Of a DNA stretch of 64,000 bases, positions 25,878 through 35,224 are shown piece after piece. The notes under the pieces are model-generated. The model did not search any database, was not told the DNA's origin, and was given only the letters and a program-made list of their open reading frames with translations. The translations under genes and the position numbers were made by a program. Location: the NCBI RefSeq assembly GCF_900115615.1, contig NZ_FOXB01000005.1, positions 1-64,000 on the forward strand. Reading direction: 5' to 3'. Every line of letters begins with the position of its first letter. The first letter of the stretch is position 1. The DNA is from Hydrogenimonas thermophila (GTDB lineage Bacteria > Campylobacterota > Campylobacteria > Campylobacterales > Hydrogenimonadaceae).

Positions 25878-27860
25878 CTATTTAAGCACCCATACCCCTC
25901 TTTTTGCAGGAACAGTTTCAAGTTCGTCATATCCAGATGATTTTATTGTTTCAGATAGTGTTTCATCAGGTGAATATACTTGCCATTTACCATCTTTATA
26001 TGCCCAAAAGAGTTTTGCGTTTGAGTATGTGCTTATATTTGTATCTACACCTACTCCCATTAAGTGCCAACCGGTTGTTAGACTATCTATATCGTTTTGG
26101 TTTAGTTGATATTCTGTTTCGTTTACATCAGCGGGTACTGTTACTGTTACCGTTTCAGTTATAACTTCAGGTTCGCAGGTTTGGGTTGGTGTATCTGTAC
26201 TAACCGACTCTATCATTGCCAAAGGAAGATCATATAAATTTAAAGTCTCTTCATCAGGGAGTTTTTTTCTCAATGCAAATGCTTCTCTTACAGCAGCTTC
26301 GGCATTGATTAAGCCATATCCTGTTTTATTATTCCAAGTGTAGTTAGTTAGATTCTCATCTATATCCCACGGCTCTTCATGGAAGTTGTTTACATAATTA
26401 TCTGCTGTAACATTTGCACGAGGGTGGATTTGATAATCGTAATCCCCTACTTTCTTAGCTGTTTTAGCTAAAATCTCTACAATCTGATTACGGGTTAAAT
26501 CAGGGTTTGCTTCAAGCATTAAAGCTACTACTCCCGTTACAACAGGTGCGGCAAGTGAAGTTCCGCTACCCCAAATAGATGAATAATCTTCATTCAAATA
26601 ATTAGGGTTTGTTACTAAAAAGTTTGACGGTGCTACAAAGTCAAGACCACCGCCATATACACTGTAATTGGCTTTTTTGCCATCTCCAAAAATTGCACCT
26701 ACATGGATTCCGCCTGCATATTCATAAGCAGGTTTGTCTGTGGCTATAAAGCTTGTGTCTTTCCAATCTACACCTTCATTTCCTGAGCTAAAAACAAACA
26801 ATACCCCTTTGCCATCAGCACCATTTAACGACATATCTCTCATCTTCTCAATTACTGTATCAGTAATCCATCCAGTTGTCCAAGAGCAGTTTACTACTCT
26901 TGCTTTCTTCTTATCAAGCACATCTAATGCCTCTAATAAATCTTCTGAATAACCGTCAAAACCGTCAATTGCAATCAAATCGGCATCTTCGGCAACCCCT
27001 GCTATTCCAAAGTCATTATTATGTTTGGCAACTATTACACTTGCAACCTCAGTGCCATGATCAAAACTGTAAATATCTTTTCTTAAATCTCTCTCTCTTC
27101 TATCAGGTGCAGCTACATTCCAAGTATAATCAAAACTCAAATCAGGGTTGTATGGATCAATACCGCCTTCAATCACTCCAACCTTTACGTTTTTACCGCT
27201 ATATCCCATTACCCAAGTTTCAAGAATGTCGCAATCTATATCTTTTTGAAATTCTACATAGTAAGAGCCAAATTCATTTTCTAATGTGTAATAGTCTGTT
27301 CCATCATTATAAGCAAACCAGTGTCCTGCGTTTGCAGGATCAGGGAATATTCCTGTTATTTTATCATCAACGATAGTTTCAATGTTGATACCATAGAACG
27401 GATGTACCCATCCTGTAATATTTACATCATTATATACGGAATTTTGGATAACTTCACTTTTAAGGTTTGGATCAACTCTTTTAATTTTTTCATTTTTAAG
27501 AAGGATATCTATTTTTTCCAGTGCTTCATCTGGAGTTGCTGCTTTAGCTATTAAGGTGTTACCTATCCATTTAACGACACTTAATCCGTTATCCTCTACG
27601 ATTCTTTCACCCTCATCTTTTGCAACATCTTTATTAAAAGTAATCAAGAGTTTTTCATTTAGGCTATATGTTCTACCATCAGTTCCTTTATAGCTTTTTA
27701 GAATTCCTCTATCGCTACCATTTACAGTTCTTGGAGCTATAACAGTTGTTGAATCATCAGGTGTTAACTCTATACGCTTACCACCACGAAAGAAACCCGG
27801 ATCAGCGTTTAGGGTTAGGGTGGTTATGAGGGTTAATAGAGAGAGTACAAAAAGACGCAT
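25878..27860 (-). CDS. Secreted subtilisin-like (S8) serine peptidase with altered catalytic Asp position
   Basis: 660 residues with a signal peptide (to about NADP). An N-terminal prodomain-like region (about 60-140) has the Y..N..L.ITF and VVKWIG..LIAK pattern. The S8 catalytic core spans about 220-480: His 268 in FDHGTEVAS, Asn 361 in SSGNEG, Ser 435 in GSGTSLAAP. The usual DTG Asp is replaced by Glu (VGVIEGGID, E231). A Thr/Val-rich linker (VITETVTVTVP) leads to a C-terminal GWHLMGVG...WVLK module of the kind attached to many exported Campylobacterota proteins. Start ATG 27860 with AAGGA, and TATAAT at 27891-27896. It is probably exported and outward-acting. Activity with Glu is uncertain. 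Confidence 0.92.
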   Translation of the reverse strand: MRLFVLSLLTLITTLTLNADPGFFRGGKRIELTPDDSTTVIAPRTVNGSDRGILKSYKGTDGRTYSLNEKLLITFNKDVAKDEGERIVEDNGLSVVKWIGNTLIAKAATPDEALEKIDILLKNEKIKRVDPNLKSEVIQNSVYNDVNITGWVHPFYGINIETIVDDKITGIFPDPANAGHWFAYNDGTDYYTLENEFGSYYVEFQKDIDCDILETWVMGYSGKNVKVGVIEGGIDPYNPDLSFDYTWNVAAPDRRERDLRKDIYSFDHGTEVASVIVAKHNNDFGIAGVAEDADLIAIDGFDGYSEDLLEALDVLDKKKARVVNCSWTTGWITDTVIEKMRDMSLNGADGKGVLFVFSSGNEGVDWKDTSFIATDKPAYEYAGGIHVGAIFGDGKKANYSVYGGGLDFVAPSNFLVTNPNYLNEDYSSIWGSGTSLAAPVVTGVVALMLEANPDLTRNQIVEILAKTAKKVGDYDYQIHPRANVTADNYVNNFHEEPWDIDENLTNYTWNNKTGYGLINAEAAVREAFALRKKLPDEETLNLYDLPLAMIESVSTDTPTQTCEPEVITETVTVTVPADVNETEYQLNQNDIDSLTTGWHLMGVGVDTNISTYSNAKLFWAYKDGKWQVYSPDETLSETIKSSGYDELETVPAKRGVWVLK

Positions 27861-27890
27861 TTTTAGTCCTTGTTTAATTTTGTAAAATCA

Positions 27891-27896
27891 ATTATA
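27891..27896 (-). promoter_or_regulatory. -10 box of the S8 peptidase gene
   Basis: TATAAT on the minus strand, 31-36 bases before the ATG, in an AT-rich divergent region shared with the lipoprotein gene. Confidence 0.55.
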
Positions 27897-28045
27897 TTTT
27901 ATAGTATCTTGTGTTTATTTGAAATTTATATAAATTATTCAAACAGATTACATGCTATTTCTTGTAATAGTATGTAAAAGATACACAATATAATAATTAA
28001 ACATATTTTTTTCAAGTATATAAATAACTTAAACAAACTATTTGC

Positions 28046-28051
28046 TACAAT
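28046..28051 (+). promoter_or_regulatory. -10 box of the lipoprotein gene
   Basis: TACAAT preceded by TTTGC (TTTGCTACAAT), 22 bases ahead of the ATG at 28073. The Shine-Dalgarno AAAGGAG lies between, giving a short untranslated leader. Confidence 0.55.
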
Positions 28052-28072
28052 TCTGAAAATAAAGGAGAGACA

Positions 28073-29101
28073 ATGAAAAAAATACTCTTTCTGCTTATTG
28101 CAGGGATTATGGCTTTAGGTTTTAGTGGTTGCTCATCTGCGATGAGCCAAATTGCAAGCGCAAAAACGCCTCCAAAGATCTATGTGCATTCCAAAACACC
28201 TGAAAAGTTTAAAGGTATTAAGCCTTATCAAGCGGTATGGAATGGTCTTGCTCCAGCAGTTGTTAAATATGATCAAATTATGCAGTGCGACTTTACGCCT
28301 GAAGCTTTGGTTGTATTGAGAGATAAAGGGTTTCAGATAGTATCTGATCCTAATGAAGCGGATTATCGTTTGGATGTTGAGGTTTTGGCATGTGGATTTT
28401 ACACAACTACTGATACTTCATATGATAGTATCTCTATACTATACAGACAAAGAAAAGAAGTTCCTTTAAAAGAAAAACCTCTCTATAAAGATCTTATAGC
28501 AGCTGCACATAATAAAGATGTGCCATATGCAAAATATTTTGCAATGGTTGTAGATGCACTCGAGATTAATCCTGATGAAGGGATGCAATTGTTCCATAGA
28601 TATGGAATGTTAAAGTATAAAGTTTCTAAATATCTTGATCATCCTTGGCATAGGATAGCTACTAATGGTGCACAGTATGAAATACTCAAAACAAAAGGAT
28701 ATCTGTATCCTAATAAATATGATGGGATGCCAGAAGAGGATAAAAAGTTTGTAAAGAAATGGCTGAAAACATCTGTTGAATCAGATGAGATGGGAAAATA
28801 TGCTATTTTATCTGATGTGGTTGGCTTAAGTATTACAAATTTTGGAGGTACTTTATCTAATATAGGATATAGCGGAGCAGGTAGGGCTACAGCAGCTCTT
28901 GGTGTAGCAACTATGCTTTTTAGTAAAAGACCTGGAAGCTCGGCAAACCGTTTTACTATTACAGATATGAAAACAGGAAAAAAAGTATATGTAGATCGAA
29001 ATTATCTACTAAAAGGACAATTTGGATGGAAAAAGGTAATTGGAAAAGATGATCTTGATTGGGTTGAAAAACATCTTGACAAAGTATTTAATAAGCTTTA
29101 A
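28073..29101 (+). CDS. Lipoprotein of unknown function
   Basis: 342 residues with a lipoprotein signal (MKKILFLLIAGIMALGFSGC, lipobox FSGC, Cys 20). The mature part has a region (about 60-110) with EALVVLRDKGFQIVSDPNEADYRLDVEVLACGF, a layout common in lipoproteins that compare tagged peptides or resemble TraT/LptE-like folds, here quoted only as a pattern. It later has a glycine-rich hydrophobic stretch (TNFGGTLSNIGYSGAGRATAAL, about 250-275, shown across motifs) that could insert in a membrane, as in TraT-like surface lipoproteins. Strong ribosome site AAAGGAG. Single gene. Function not assigned. Confidence 0.75.
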   Translation: MKKILFLLIAGIMALGFSGCSSAMSQIASAKTPPKIYVHSKTPEKFKGIKPYQAVWNGLAPAVVKYDQIMQCDFTPEALVVLRDKGFQIVSDPNEADYRLDVEVLACGFYTTTDTSYDSISILYRQRKEVPLKEKPLYKDLIAAAHNKDVPYAKYFAMVVDALEINPDEGMQLFHRYGMLKYKVSKYLDHPWHRIATNGAQYEILKTKGYLYPNKYDGMPEEDKKFVKKWLKTSVESDEMGKYAILSDVVGLSITNFGGTLSNIGYSGAGRATAALGVATMLFSKRPGSSANRFTITDMKTGKKVYVDRNYLLKGQFGWKKVIGKDDLDWVEKHLDKVFNKL

Positions 29102-29108
29102 AAAAACT

Positions 29109-29135
29109 AGCGATCCTATTAATATTGGGATTGCT
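29109..29135. terminator. Hairpin between the lipoprotein gene and the gsp operon end
   Basis: AGCGATCC (29109-29116) pairs with GGATTGCT (29128-29135) with one G-T pair. A run of As at 29100-29106 gives a U-tract for minus-strand transcripts ending the gsp operon, but on that strand the stem has one mismatch. Convergent 3' ends support a shared terminator. Confidence 0.45.
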
Positions 29136-29176
29136 ATTAGATAACTGCAGTAAAACTAAAATAAAGTTTATGGTTA

Positions 29177-29695
29177 TCACTGAAGAGTTAATCTAAAAAT
29201 TACCGGATTGTTTTGTTGGCATTGAAATATTACAAGAAATTCACTCTTTGTTTTGTAAATATTAAATTTTTTTGTTTTGTTACAGATCAGATCTACAAAA
29301 ATGTTTGGTGAAAATTGTTGAGTTAATGGAAGTTTTGGTTTGTATGGAGACTCTATGCGTAGCAGTTTATTGTCGTTAGTTGTTTTATACAATACCCAAG
29401 GGGTTTCTATATCGTGAAGTGAATTTGATGTATGAATTAGAATAGTTGATGGTTCACTAGGTTCTATATTTGAGATTGATGTTGAGTTTATATCTGAGTT
29501 AAGAAGATCTAATGTTATGAGTTTTTGAATTTTTTGTACATTTCTTATTAGCTCTTCCTCTTTTTGTAAATACTTTTCTCCACTTTTTGTAATTGTATTT
29601 GTAGTGTTGTAGAGTAGGGTAAGTAAGAGGGCTGTCAGTGTGATTGCAATCATTAATTCAACAAGGGTAAAAGCCTGGCGCATTTTTTGTTTCAC
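29177..29695 (-). CDS. gspJ: Type II secretion pseudopilin, GspJ-like
   Basis: 172 residues. A short basic leader and the prepilin motif RQAFTLVELM, with peptidase cleavage expected before Phe 9 (Ala in place of the usual Gly), then a hydrophobic helix (to about 28). The remaining part is a larger globular domain than in GspH/I, ending VIFRLTL, which fits minor pseudopilin GspJ. It overlaps the GspI-like gene by 4 bases (ATGA) and is the last gene of the operon. The exact minor-pilin letter is inferred from position and size. Confidence 0.75.
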   Translation of the reverse strand: MKQKMRQAFTLVELMIAITLTALLLTLLYNTTNTITKSGEKYLQKEEELIRNVQKIQKLITLDLLNSDINSTSISNIEPSEPSTILIHTSNSLHDIETPWVLYKTTNDNKLLRIESPYKPKLPLTQQFSPNIFVDLICNKTKKFNIYKTKSEFLVIFQCQQNNPVIFRLTLQ

Positions 29696-30159
29696 TGTTT
29701 ATTTATTCCATTCAGTAGTTTAAGCCTAAATATGCTTACTGCATTACCATCTTTTTCTTTATAAACCAATCTGTAGATGTCAATACTAAGAGACTGGTTC
29801 TGTGTTGCATCGTCCTCTTCCAACATCTCTTCATTTTCATCATCATCCATTTCAGAAAGATCAATTTGACTGTACAGCTCACTCTCAAGTTTTGGTTCAG
29901 CTTTTCTTAAAATATCTAAAATATCATCATCTTTGACACCAAACGATTCTGCAATAGATTTTATATCTATATTTTCACTTGGATGCTCTTCTAAAGGATT
30001 TGAAAAAGCCAGTGAAGCATGAGGTAGAATTTCAGATCTATTTTTACCACGTTCATAGATGAAGCCTGCATTGTGCGTTATTTGCAACATTGCCCCAAGT
30101 GTAACAGATATAATGAGGACAGCGACCATTACCTCCATTAAAGTGAAAGCAGGGCGCAT
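29692..30159 (-). CDS. gspI: Type II secretion pseudopilin, GspI-like
   Basis: 155 residues with prepilin motif RPAFTLMEVMVAVLI right at the N-terminus and a single hydrophobic helix. The centre is unusually acidic (LSEMDDDENEEMLEEDDA, about 105-122). Minor pseudopilins form the tip of the secretion pseudopilus in the periplasm after processing by the prepilin peptidase, which is not encoded in this window. It is two bases from gspE and overlaps the next pseudopilin by four. The letter assignment is positional. Confidence 0.72.
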   Translation of the reverse strand: MRPAFTLMEVMVAVLIISVTLGAMLQITHNAGFIYERGKNRSEILPHASLAFSNPLEEHPSENIDIKSIAESFGVKDDDILDILRKAEPKLESELYSQIDLSEMDDDENEEMLEEDDATQNQSLSIDIYRLVYKEKDGNAVSIFRLKLLNGINKQ

Positions 30160-30161
30160 AG

Positions 30162-31706
30162 TTAAATATTCATACCTATTCGTACTGCTTCAGCAAGTGA
30201 AGTCTCACCTTGCAAAAGCATAGTTTTTAGATAGTCAGAGAGTGTAGGGATGCCTCTATTTTTCATATATGCTCTAAGGTCAGTATCATCTTTTGCCTCT
30301 TTTAATGCATGTTTGGCATCATTATCAAGCATAAAGAGTTCTGCTATAGCTTTTCTGCCCACATAACCTGTGTAATTACAATGTGGACACCCTTCAGCAG
30401 TAAAAATTTTAGCACCAGATGGCAGATCGTAAGCTTTCGCATAGCTTTCAGCAAGTGTGTCCTCTTTTTTGCAGTGAGGGCAAAGCTGTTTTACAAGTCT
30501 TTGGGCAAGAACGCCAAGCAGGGCGGAAGAGACAAGAAAAGGTTCAACTCCCATTTCTGTAAGACGTAAAGGGGCTGATGTAGCATTATTTGTATGGAGT
30601 GTTGAAAATACCAAGTGACCTGTCAATGCAGCCTGAATAGCAATTTTTGCAGTTTCGGCATCACGAATCTCTCCGATCATAACAACATCGGGGTCTTGCC
30701 TTAAAATAGATCTTAAGCCGGCTGCAAAAGTTAGTCCAACGGCTGGATTTGCTTGAATCTGATTGATATTGTCTGCTTTATACTCTACAGGGTCCTCTAT
30801 GGTAATAATATTTTTTTCAGGTGTTGCTACCTCTTGCAAAAAAGAGTGGAGCGTAGTTGATTTACCGCTTCCTGTTGGTCCGGTTACAAGAATGATCCCA
30901 TATGTATAGCGCAAAAGTGATTCAAGTCCTTCTACAATATCAGGAGGGAAACCAAGCTCTGGTAGATGAGGTATTGATTCACTCTCCATCAAGATACGCA
31001 TAACTACTCTTTCGCCATGGTATGTAGGAAGAACAGAAACCCTTATGTCAAGAGTACGTTTAGCAATGATGACTTGCGTACGACCATCTTGAGGAATACG
31101 CTTTTCACTGATATCTAAGTTAGAAATAACTTTAATACGGCTGATTATGAGATTTGTAACTGATTTGTCAAGGTCAACATGATTAACCAATGTACCGTCA
31201 ATACGAAACCTGACTGATCCTTTATGTTCGTGTATCTCAATATGTATATCACTGGCTCTCTTTTTAATAGCTTGATAAAAAAGAGAGTTTACAAATTTAA
31301 TAATAGGTGCAGACTCTTCTGCATTTAAAATATCTGAAGATGTTTTTAGAAACTCTGTAAGTGAAAGCTCTTCCTCTTCTATTTCATCTTGTGACTCTTC
31401 TTGGAAAGACTCTATAGCTCTGTCAGTTCTTAATTCAAGGTATCGATTGTAGAGTTTGTCAAAAGACTCTTCATCTATAAACTTAGGTTGTAATTTAATG
31501 TTAAGTACATCTATGAAGTTTATAGCTTGAGAAAGGTATCGGCTATTTACAGCTATTACTTTTTCATCATTAATTTTAGTTGGTAAGGCGTAATGTTTGA
31601 TTGCTAGATCAATATCTATGCCTTCAGCATCTATAGGTTCAAGGCTTATATCGTGATAAGGCTCAATCTTCAGCATGTTTTTTGAGCCTTTCAACAGCTT
31701 TTTCAT
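30162..31706 (-). CDS. gspE: Type II secretion ATPase GspE
   Basis: 514 residues. N-terminal GspE_N-like domain (about 15-110), an acidic linker, then the RecA-like ATPase: Walker A GPTGSGKST, Asp box IITIEDPVEY, Walker B VVMIGEIRDAETA, His box LTGHLVFSTLHTNNA. A zinc-binding tetracysteine motif (CPHCKK and GCPHCNYTGY) marks GspE/PilB ATPases. It powers pseudopilus assembly from the cytoplasmic face. Start ATG 31706 overlaps gspD by 44 bases; an inner ATG at 31676 (MLKIEPYHD) with AAAGG upstream is an equally good start. Confidence 0.93.
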   Translation of the reverse strand: MKKLLKGSKNMLKIEPYHDISLEPIDAEGIDIDLAIKHYALPTKINDEKVIAVNSRYLSQAINFIDVLNIKLQPKFIDEESFDKLYNRYLELRTDRAIESFQEESQDEIEEEELSLTEFLKTSSDILNAEESAPIIKFVNSLFYQAIKKRASDIHIEIHEHKGSVRFRIDGTLVNHVDLDKSVTNLIISRIKVISNLDISEKRIPQDGRTQVIIAKRTLDIRVSVLPTYHGERVVMRILMESESIPHLPELGFPPDIVEGLESLLRYTYGIILVTGPTGSGKSTTLHSFLQEVATPEKNIITIEDPVEYKADNINQIQANPAVGLTFAAGLRSILRQDPDVVMIGEIRDAETAKIAIQAALTGHLVFSTLHTNNATSAPLRLTEMGVEPFLVSSALLGVLAQRLVKQLCPHCKKEDTLAESYAKAYDLPSGAKIFTAEGCPHCNYTGYVGRKAIAELFMLDNDAKHALKEAKDDTDLRAYMKNRGIPTLSDYLKTMLLQGETSLAEAVRIGMNI

Positions 31707-33510
31707 AATACTCGCTTCTCAATTTTTGAAGTTCTGTTAGTTTTTCACGCAACTCTGAAAGTGAGCTTGAAGAAGGAATTATGTAAGGTGTTAAAGTAAT
31801 CACAAGATTTACATTATCATAGTCAGTTGTGTCATGGGTAAAAAGTTGACCTAAAATTGGGATATATCCTAATAGAGGCACTCTAGAAACACTATTGGAC
31901 TCTTTCTTTTTAATTAGTCCGCCAAGTATAACTGTTTCACCATTTTGTACTATTGTAACTGTTTTTACCTCACGATCTAGTGTTGTAGGTGTACCTGTAG
32001 TCGTACCAGTTGATCCAAGTACATCTTCTATGGATGCTGTTATTTCTAGAGTAACTTTCTTTTCATTTGCAACTCTTGGCTTTACGCTCAGTTTTAAACC
32101 AATTTTTTCACGTTTGTATGTGCTTACAGGTAAATCTGTTGTCGATGTTGCTGTTGAAGTGCTTGTTAGTATTGATTGTGTTTGTCCTACAAAAATTGTT
32201 GACTCTTTGTTATCTATACATAAAATAGATGGTTCAGAAATTATATCTGCAGCACCATGTGTTTGTAAAAAGTCTATAGCACTTCCTAATGCTAATCCTT
32301 CACTTAAAACAGGTATAGAGATCATACTTGCTAATGCTCCATCTAATGCAACAGTTGGACCGCCAAAATTTGCTGCAAGTGTAAACAACCCTGCATTAGA
32401 AGCTTTTCCTGCTTGTAGACCATATTTTGCACCAATCTGAGCAGCTTTGGTTTTACTGATCTCAATAATTCGAGCCATTACATAGACTTGCATCTTCTCT
32501 TTATCCATCGTTTTTATAAGATCTTCTACCATATCTAGTTCACTTTTTGGACCAATAGCTACTATACTGTTTGTTCCAATATCCATAGAGAGAGTTGGTC
32601 GCATACGCTGATCATCATATTTTTTACTTTTTACTATGTCCATAATGCTTTTAAAGAGTACTTTTACATCATTGTTATAAAGTGGTATAACTCTCATTGA
32701 TTGTTCAATTGGAGTTGCTTCATTGTCCATATTTACAATCAACTTTTTTATAATTTCTATATTCTCTTTACGACCGATTATTGTTAAACTTTTTGTCTCT
32801 TTCATAGGTAATATAGTAATTTTGTCTTCTTCAACTCTTGGATTAAATAGAGTAGAGGCAATTTTTGTAGCTTGAGTATTTGCAGTTGTTACAGGCAGAT
32901 TTTTTAGTTTTACAATAACCAAACTCTTTTTTGTATCTTTTTGAAGAGAGTCAATAACTTTTTCTATTGTCTCTATGTTTTTAGGGAAATCACTTAAAAT
33001 CATTAAGTTTTTCTCTTTAAAAGTTACAAGTTTTGCACCCTTTGAGATCATATGTCTTACTTTTACTGCTACTACGTCAACATTCTGGTTTTTTACTGGT
33101 ATGATTTTTGTTACCATTTGATGGTTGTTAGACAATTCACTATCAGTAGTAACAATTGGTAGAGCATTTTTTACAGCTTCATTAAGTTTTATAACTCTTA
33201 AAATATCGCCATCTTTGACTATGGTATAACCTTTAGTTGCAAGAACATTAAGTAATATATCCATTACTTCACGTTTTTTTACCGGTACAGTAGAGATAAA
33301 GTCTATACTACCGTTAATTTTTCCTTCTAACAAGATATTTTTTTTAATAATTTTTGCTGTTAGTTTTATATAGTCTGCAATTTTCATATTTTGAATATTA
33401 ATATTTACATTTTCATTTGGTTTTTTTATAATTATTTGATCTTTTGTATTGTTTGCAATTAGAGAGCAGTTTAATAGCAGTGACAAAAGTAGGATTTTAA
33501 TATATTTCAT
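31663..33510 (-). CDS. gspD: Type II secretion secretin GspD
   Basis: 615 residues. Signal peptide MKYIKILLLSLLLNCSLIAN, then an N0 domain (about 20-95, with IKLTAKIIKKNILLEGKING), N1-N3 repeats (about 110-340, with KLKNLPV, GRKENIEIIKKLI, IGPKSELDMVEDLIKTMD), and a C-terminal secretin beta-barrel (about 345-590) with SEPSILCIDNKE and ETVILGGLIKKKE. It forms the outer-membrane channel. The longest frame starts with TTG at 33528, but ATG 33510 has AAGGA eight bases ahead and begins the signal peptide. Overlaps gspC by 14 bases. Confidence 0.93.
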   Translation of the reverse strand: MKYIKILLLSLLLNCSLIANNTKDQIIIKKPNENVNINIQNMKIADYIKLTAKIIKKNILLEGKINGSIDFISTVPVKKREVMDILLNVLATKGYTIVKDGDILRVIKLNEAVKNALPIVTTDSELSNNHQMVTKIIPVKNQNVDVVAVKVRHMISKGAKLVTFKEKNLMILSDFPKNIETIEKVIDSLQKDTKKSLVIVKLKNLPVTTANTQATKIASTLFNPRVEEDKITILPMKETKSLTIIGRKENIEIIKKLIVNMDNEATPIEQSMRVIPLYNNDVKVLFKSIMDIVKSKKYDDQRMRPTLSMDIGTNSIVAIGPKSELDMVEDLIKTMDKEKMQVYVMARIIEISKTKAAQIGAKYGLQAGKASNAGLFTLAANFGGPTVALDGALASMISIPVLSEGLALGSAIDFLQTHGAADIISEPSILCIDNKESTIFVGQTQSILTSTSTATSTTDLPVSTYKREKIGLKLSVKPRVANEKKVTLEITASIEDVLGSTGTTTGTPTTLDREVKTVTIVQNGETVILGGLIKKKESNSVSRVPLLGYIPILGQLFTHDTTDYDNVNLVITLTPYIIPSSSSLSELREKLTELQKLRSEYYEKAVERLKKHAED

Positions 33511-34321
33511 AGTTGAATTCCTTTTCAATTCCGTTGCGTAATATTTTTATTTTAAGATCTCTGTATTTATTAATATTTTTATAAATATCAAATGCTGCTT
33601 TATAAGTTTTTATAGGTTTATCATTAACTTCAACAATAATGTCTCCTTTTTGCAATCCAAGTTGTGAAAAAACAGAACCTTTTTTGACTGATTGAATCTT
33701 AAAGCCCGCAATTTTACCATGTTTTATGATCTCTTTTATCGATATATCTTTCCAGATTGCTTTGAAGTCAGTACTATACTTTTTAACCAGATTTTTAGGT
33801 ACTAATCGTACTGGCTCTTCTTCATCTGTTTGAGTTAATATTTTTTTTGGTTCAACTGGAATTGAGCTGTCATCTTTAAATGAGAGTTTGTAGTGTTGAT
33901 TGTTTCTAATAAATATAGCTTCATATTTTGACAAACTGTCTAATTTGTACCCTTTGTATGTTTCCCCAACAGAAAGTATGTGTTGTTCTTTATCTTTTTT
34001 ATCATAAAAGACTACAAAACCACTCTTTTTAGACTCCATATATATACCAGTAAGTTCCATATCATCAATTTTATAGAGTGGCTGTTTTGGTTTAACATCT
34101 TCTTTTTTTGTTTTGCTGTTTGTAGTATAAAAAGCATTTTTTATATTAAATCTCGTATATGGTGGTGTAACATCAGGAACAGTTATTTTAGTTACACCAG
34201 TATGTGGTAGAGTCATAAGTAATCCAACCATTATTGCTTTTATGACAACAAAGATGATAATTAATCTAAATATTAAAGATATGCTATTTTCAGAGAGCTT
34301 TATCATAGATATATTGTCCAT
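33497..34321 (-). CDS. gspC: Type II secretion GspC-like inner-membrane protein with PDZ domain
   Basis: 274 residues. One membrane helix (about 15-37), a periplasmic homology-region-like beta domain (about 75-155, with MELTGIYMESKKSGFVVFYD and HYKLSFKD), and a C-terminal PDZ domain (about 190-270, HGKIAGFKIQSVKKGSVFSQ then LGLQKGDIIVEVND). GspC links the inner-membrane platform to the secretin. An inner Met at 34306 is an alternative start. Overlaps both neighbours by about 14-32 bases. Confidence 0.88.
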   Translation of the reverse strand: MDNISMIKLSENSISLIFRLIIIFVVIKAIMVGLLMTLPHTGVTKITVPDVTPPYTRFNIKNAFYTTNSKTKKEDVKPKQPLYKIDDMELTGIYMESKKSGFVVFYDKKDKEQHILSVGETYKGYKLDSLSKYEAIFIRNNQHYKLSFKDDSSIPVEPKKILTQTDEEEPVRLVPKNLVKKYSTDFKAIWKDISIKEIIKHGKIAGFKIQSVKKGSVFSQLGLQKGDIIVEVNDKPIKTYKAAFDIYKNINKYRDLKIKILRNGIEKEFNYEIY

Positions 34322-34817
34322 TTATTGATTTCATCATGCTTAGTGTATTGGCATGGTTTTTTTTCATATTTGCTGATGGTGTAAGTACAATGTGTAACTT
34401 TCTTGTTTTTAAGTTTAAAGTTCCTACTGCTTTTCCAAAATTACCTTTTGACGCAAGATGAATATTTAGAGGATCTAATATAGAGTACGTTACTACTGCT
34501 TCATTAATTTTTTCAGGAAAAAATATTTTCATTGTTTTATCAAGCTTAATATTTTCTATTGTAAGTTTATTGTAAAAAAACAGTGGCAATAGTGATGTAT
34601 CAGATATATTTGCAACAGTTATATCATCATATAAAAGAGATATATCTTTAACTGAAAAAATAAATATTTTATCTGATGGTGTTTCATCTGATAAAATGAT
34701 ATGCTCTTTTTTCAATATCTGTTCTAATTTATAATATAAATCAACTTTTGGTAAAAGAGCAATAGTAATCAGAATTGTAAAAACTATATAGCCAATAATT
34801 TTAATTAAACGTTTCAA
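34290..34817 (-). CDS. gspN: Type II secretion GspN-like protein
   Basis: 175 residues with one N-terminal helix (about 5-24) and a periplasmic beta-rich domain that includes LTIENIKLDKTMKIFFPEK and KGNFGKAVGTLNLKTRKLHIVL, the kind of repeated strand pattern seen in GspN. GspN is optional in type II systems. The call rests mainly on position between the GspM- and GspC-like genes and on the fold pattern. Joined to gspM by a 4-base overlap. Confidence 0.6.
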   Translation of the reverse strand: MKRLIKIIGYIVFTILITIALLPKVDLYYKLEQILKKEHIILSDETPSDKIFIFSVKDISLLYDDITVANISDTSLLPLFFYNKLTIENIKLDKTMKIFFPEKINEAVVTYSILDPLNIHLASKGNFGKAVGTLNLKTRKLHIVLTPSANMKKNHANTLSMMKSINGQYIYDKAL

Positions 34818-35224
34818 AATATTACCTCCGCTTCAATGCGGGTTATATTTGTATCAGTTCTATCAATATCTATACGTTTAACTCTCATAGTTGAGTTAAA
34901 AATTCCTTTTACTAGCATATCTAAATCACTTTTTTTAATTCCACTAATTTTGAAATTTGCTTTTGTTCTTTTTATATTTTTTTCAATTTTAACATCTTTT
35001 CTGTTTTCAACTTTTTTCAATAAAGAGATTAACTTTTTCCTGTTTTTTTCAGGTGTATTATAGTTTTTCTCTAGAGCTTTTATGTAGCGTCCAATTGATT
35101 CAAGTTTAGCATTTACATTTTCAGTTTCAACTATCTTTTCTTGAATCATATGAGATTTGTATGCTACTGGAATTAAAATTAACAAAGCGGCAAAGAGATA
35201 CCAGTAAGGTTGAATATATTTCAT
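34814..35224 (-). CDS. gspM: Type II secretion GspM-like protein
   Basis: 136 residues: a membrane helix at 8-22, a coiled coil (about 28-75), and a small ferredoxin-like periplasmic domain (about 85-136, KANFKISGIKKSDLDMLVKG and IDIDRTDTNITRIEAEV). This is the architecture of GspM/PilO. It probably pairs with the GspL-like protein in the inner-membrane platform. 4-base overlaps on both sides show tight translational coupling. Confidence 0.72.
   Translation of the reverse strand: MKYIQPYWYLFAALLILIPVAYKSHMIQEKIVETENVNAKLESIGRYIKALEKNYNTPEKNRKKLISLLKKVENRKDVKIEKNIKRTKANFKISGIKKSDLDMLVKGIFNSTMRVKRIDIDRTDTNITRIEAEVIF

Noticed and set aside
2423-25879. Shared CAGGCACTATT at about 2423 and 25872
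   Set aside because: An 11-base match is expected many times by chance in 64 kb, and the flanks do not match.
25724-25930. Minus-strand open frame of 68 codons after the VanZ-like gene
   Set aside because: It overlaps the 3' end of the S8 peptidase in another frame, has no convincing ribosome site, and its translation lacks any family pattern.
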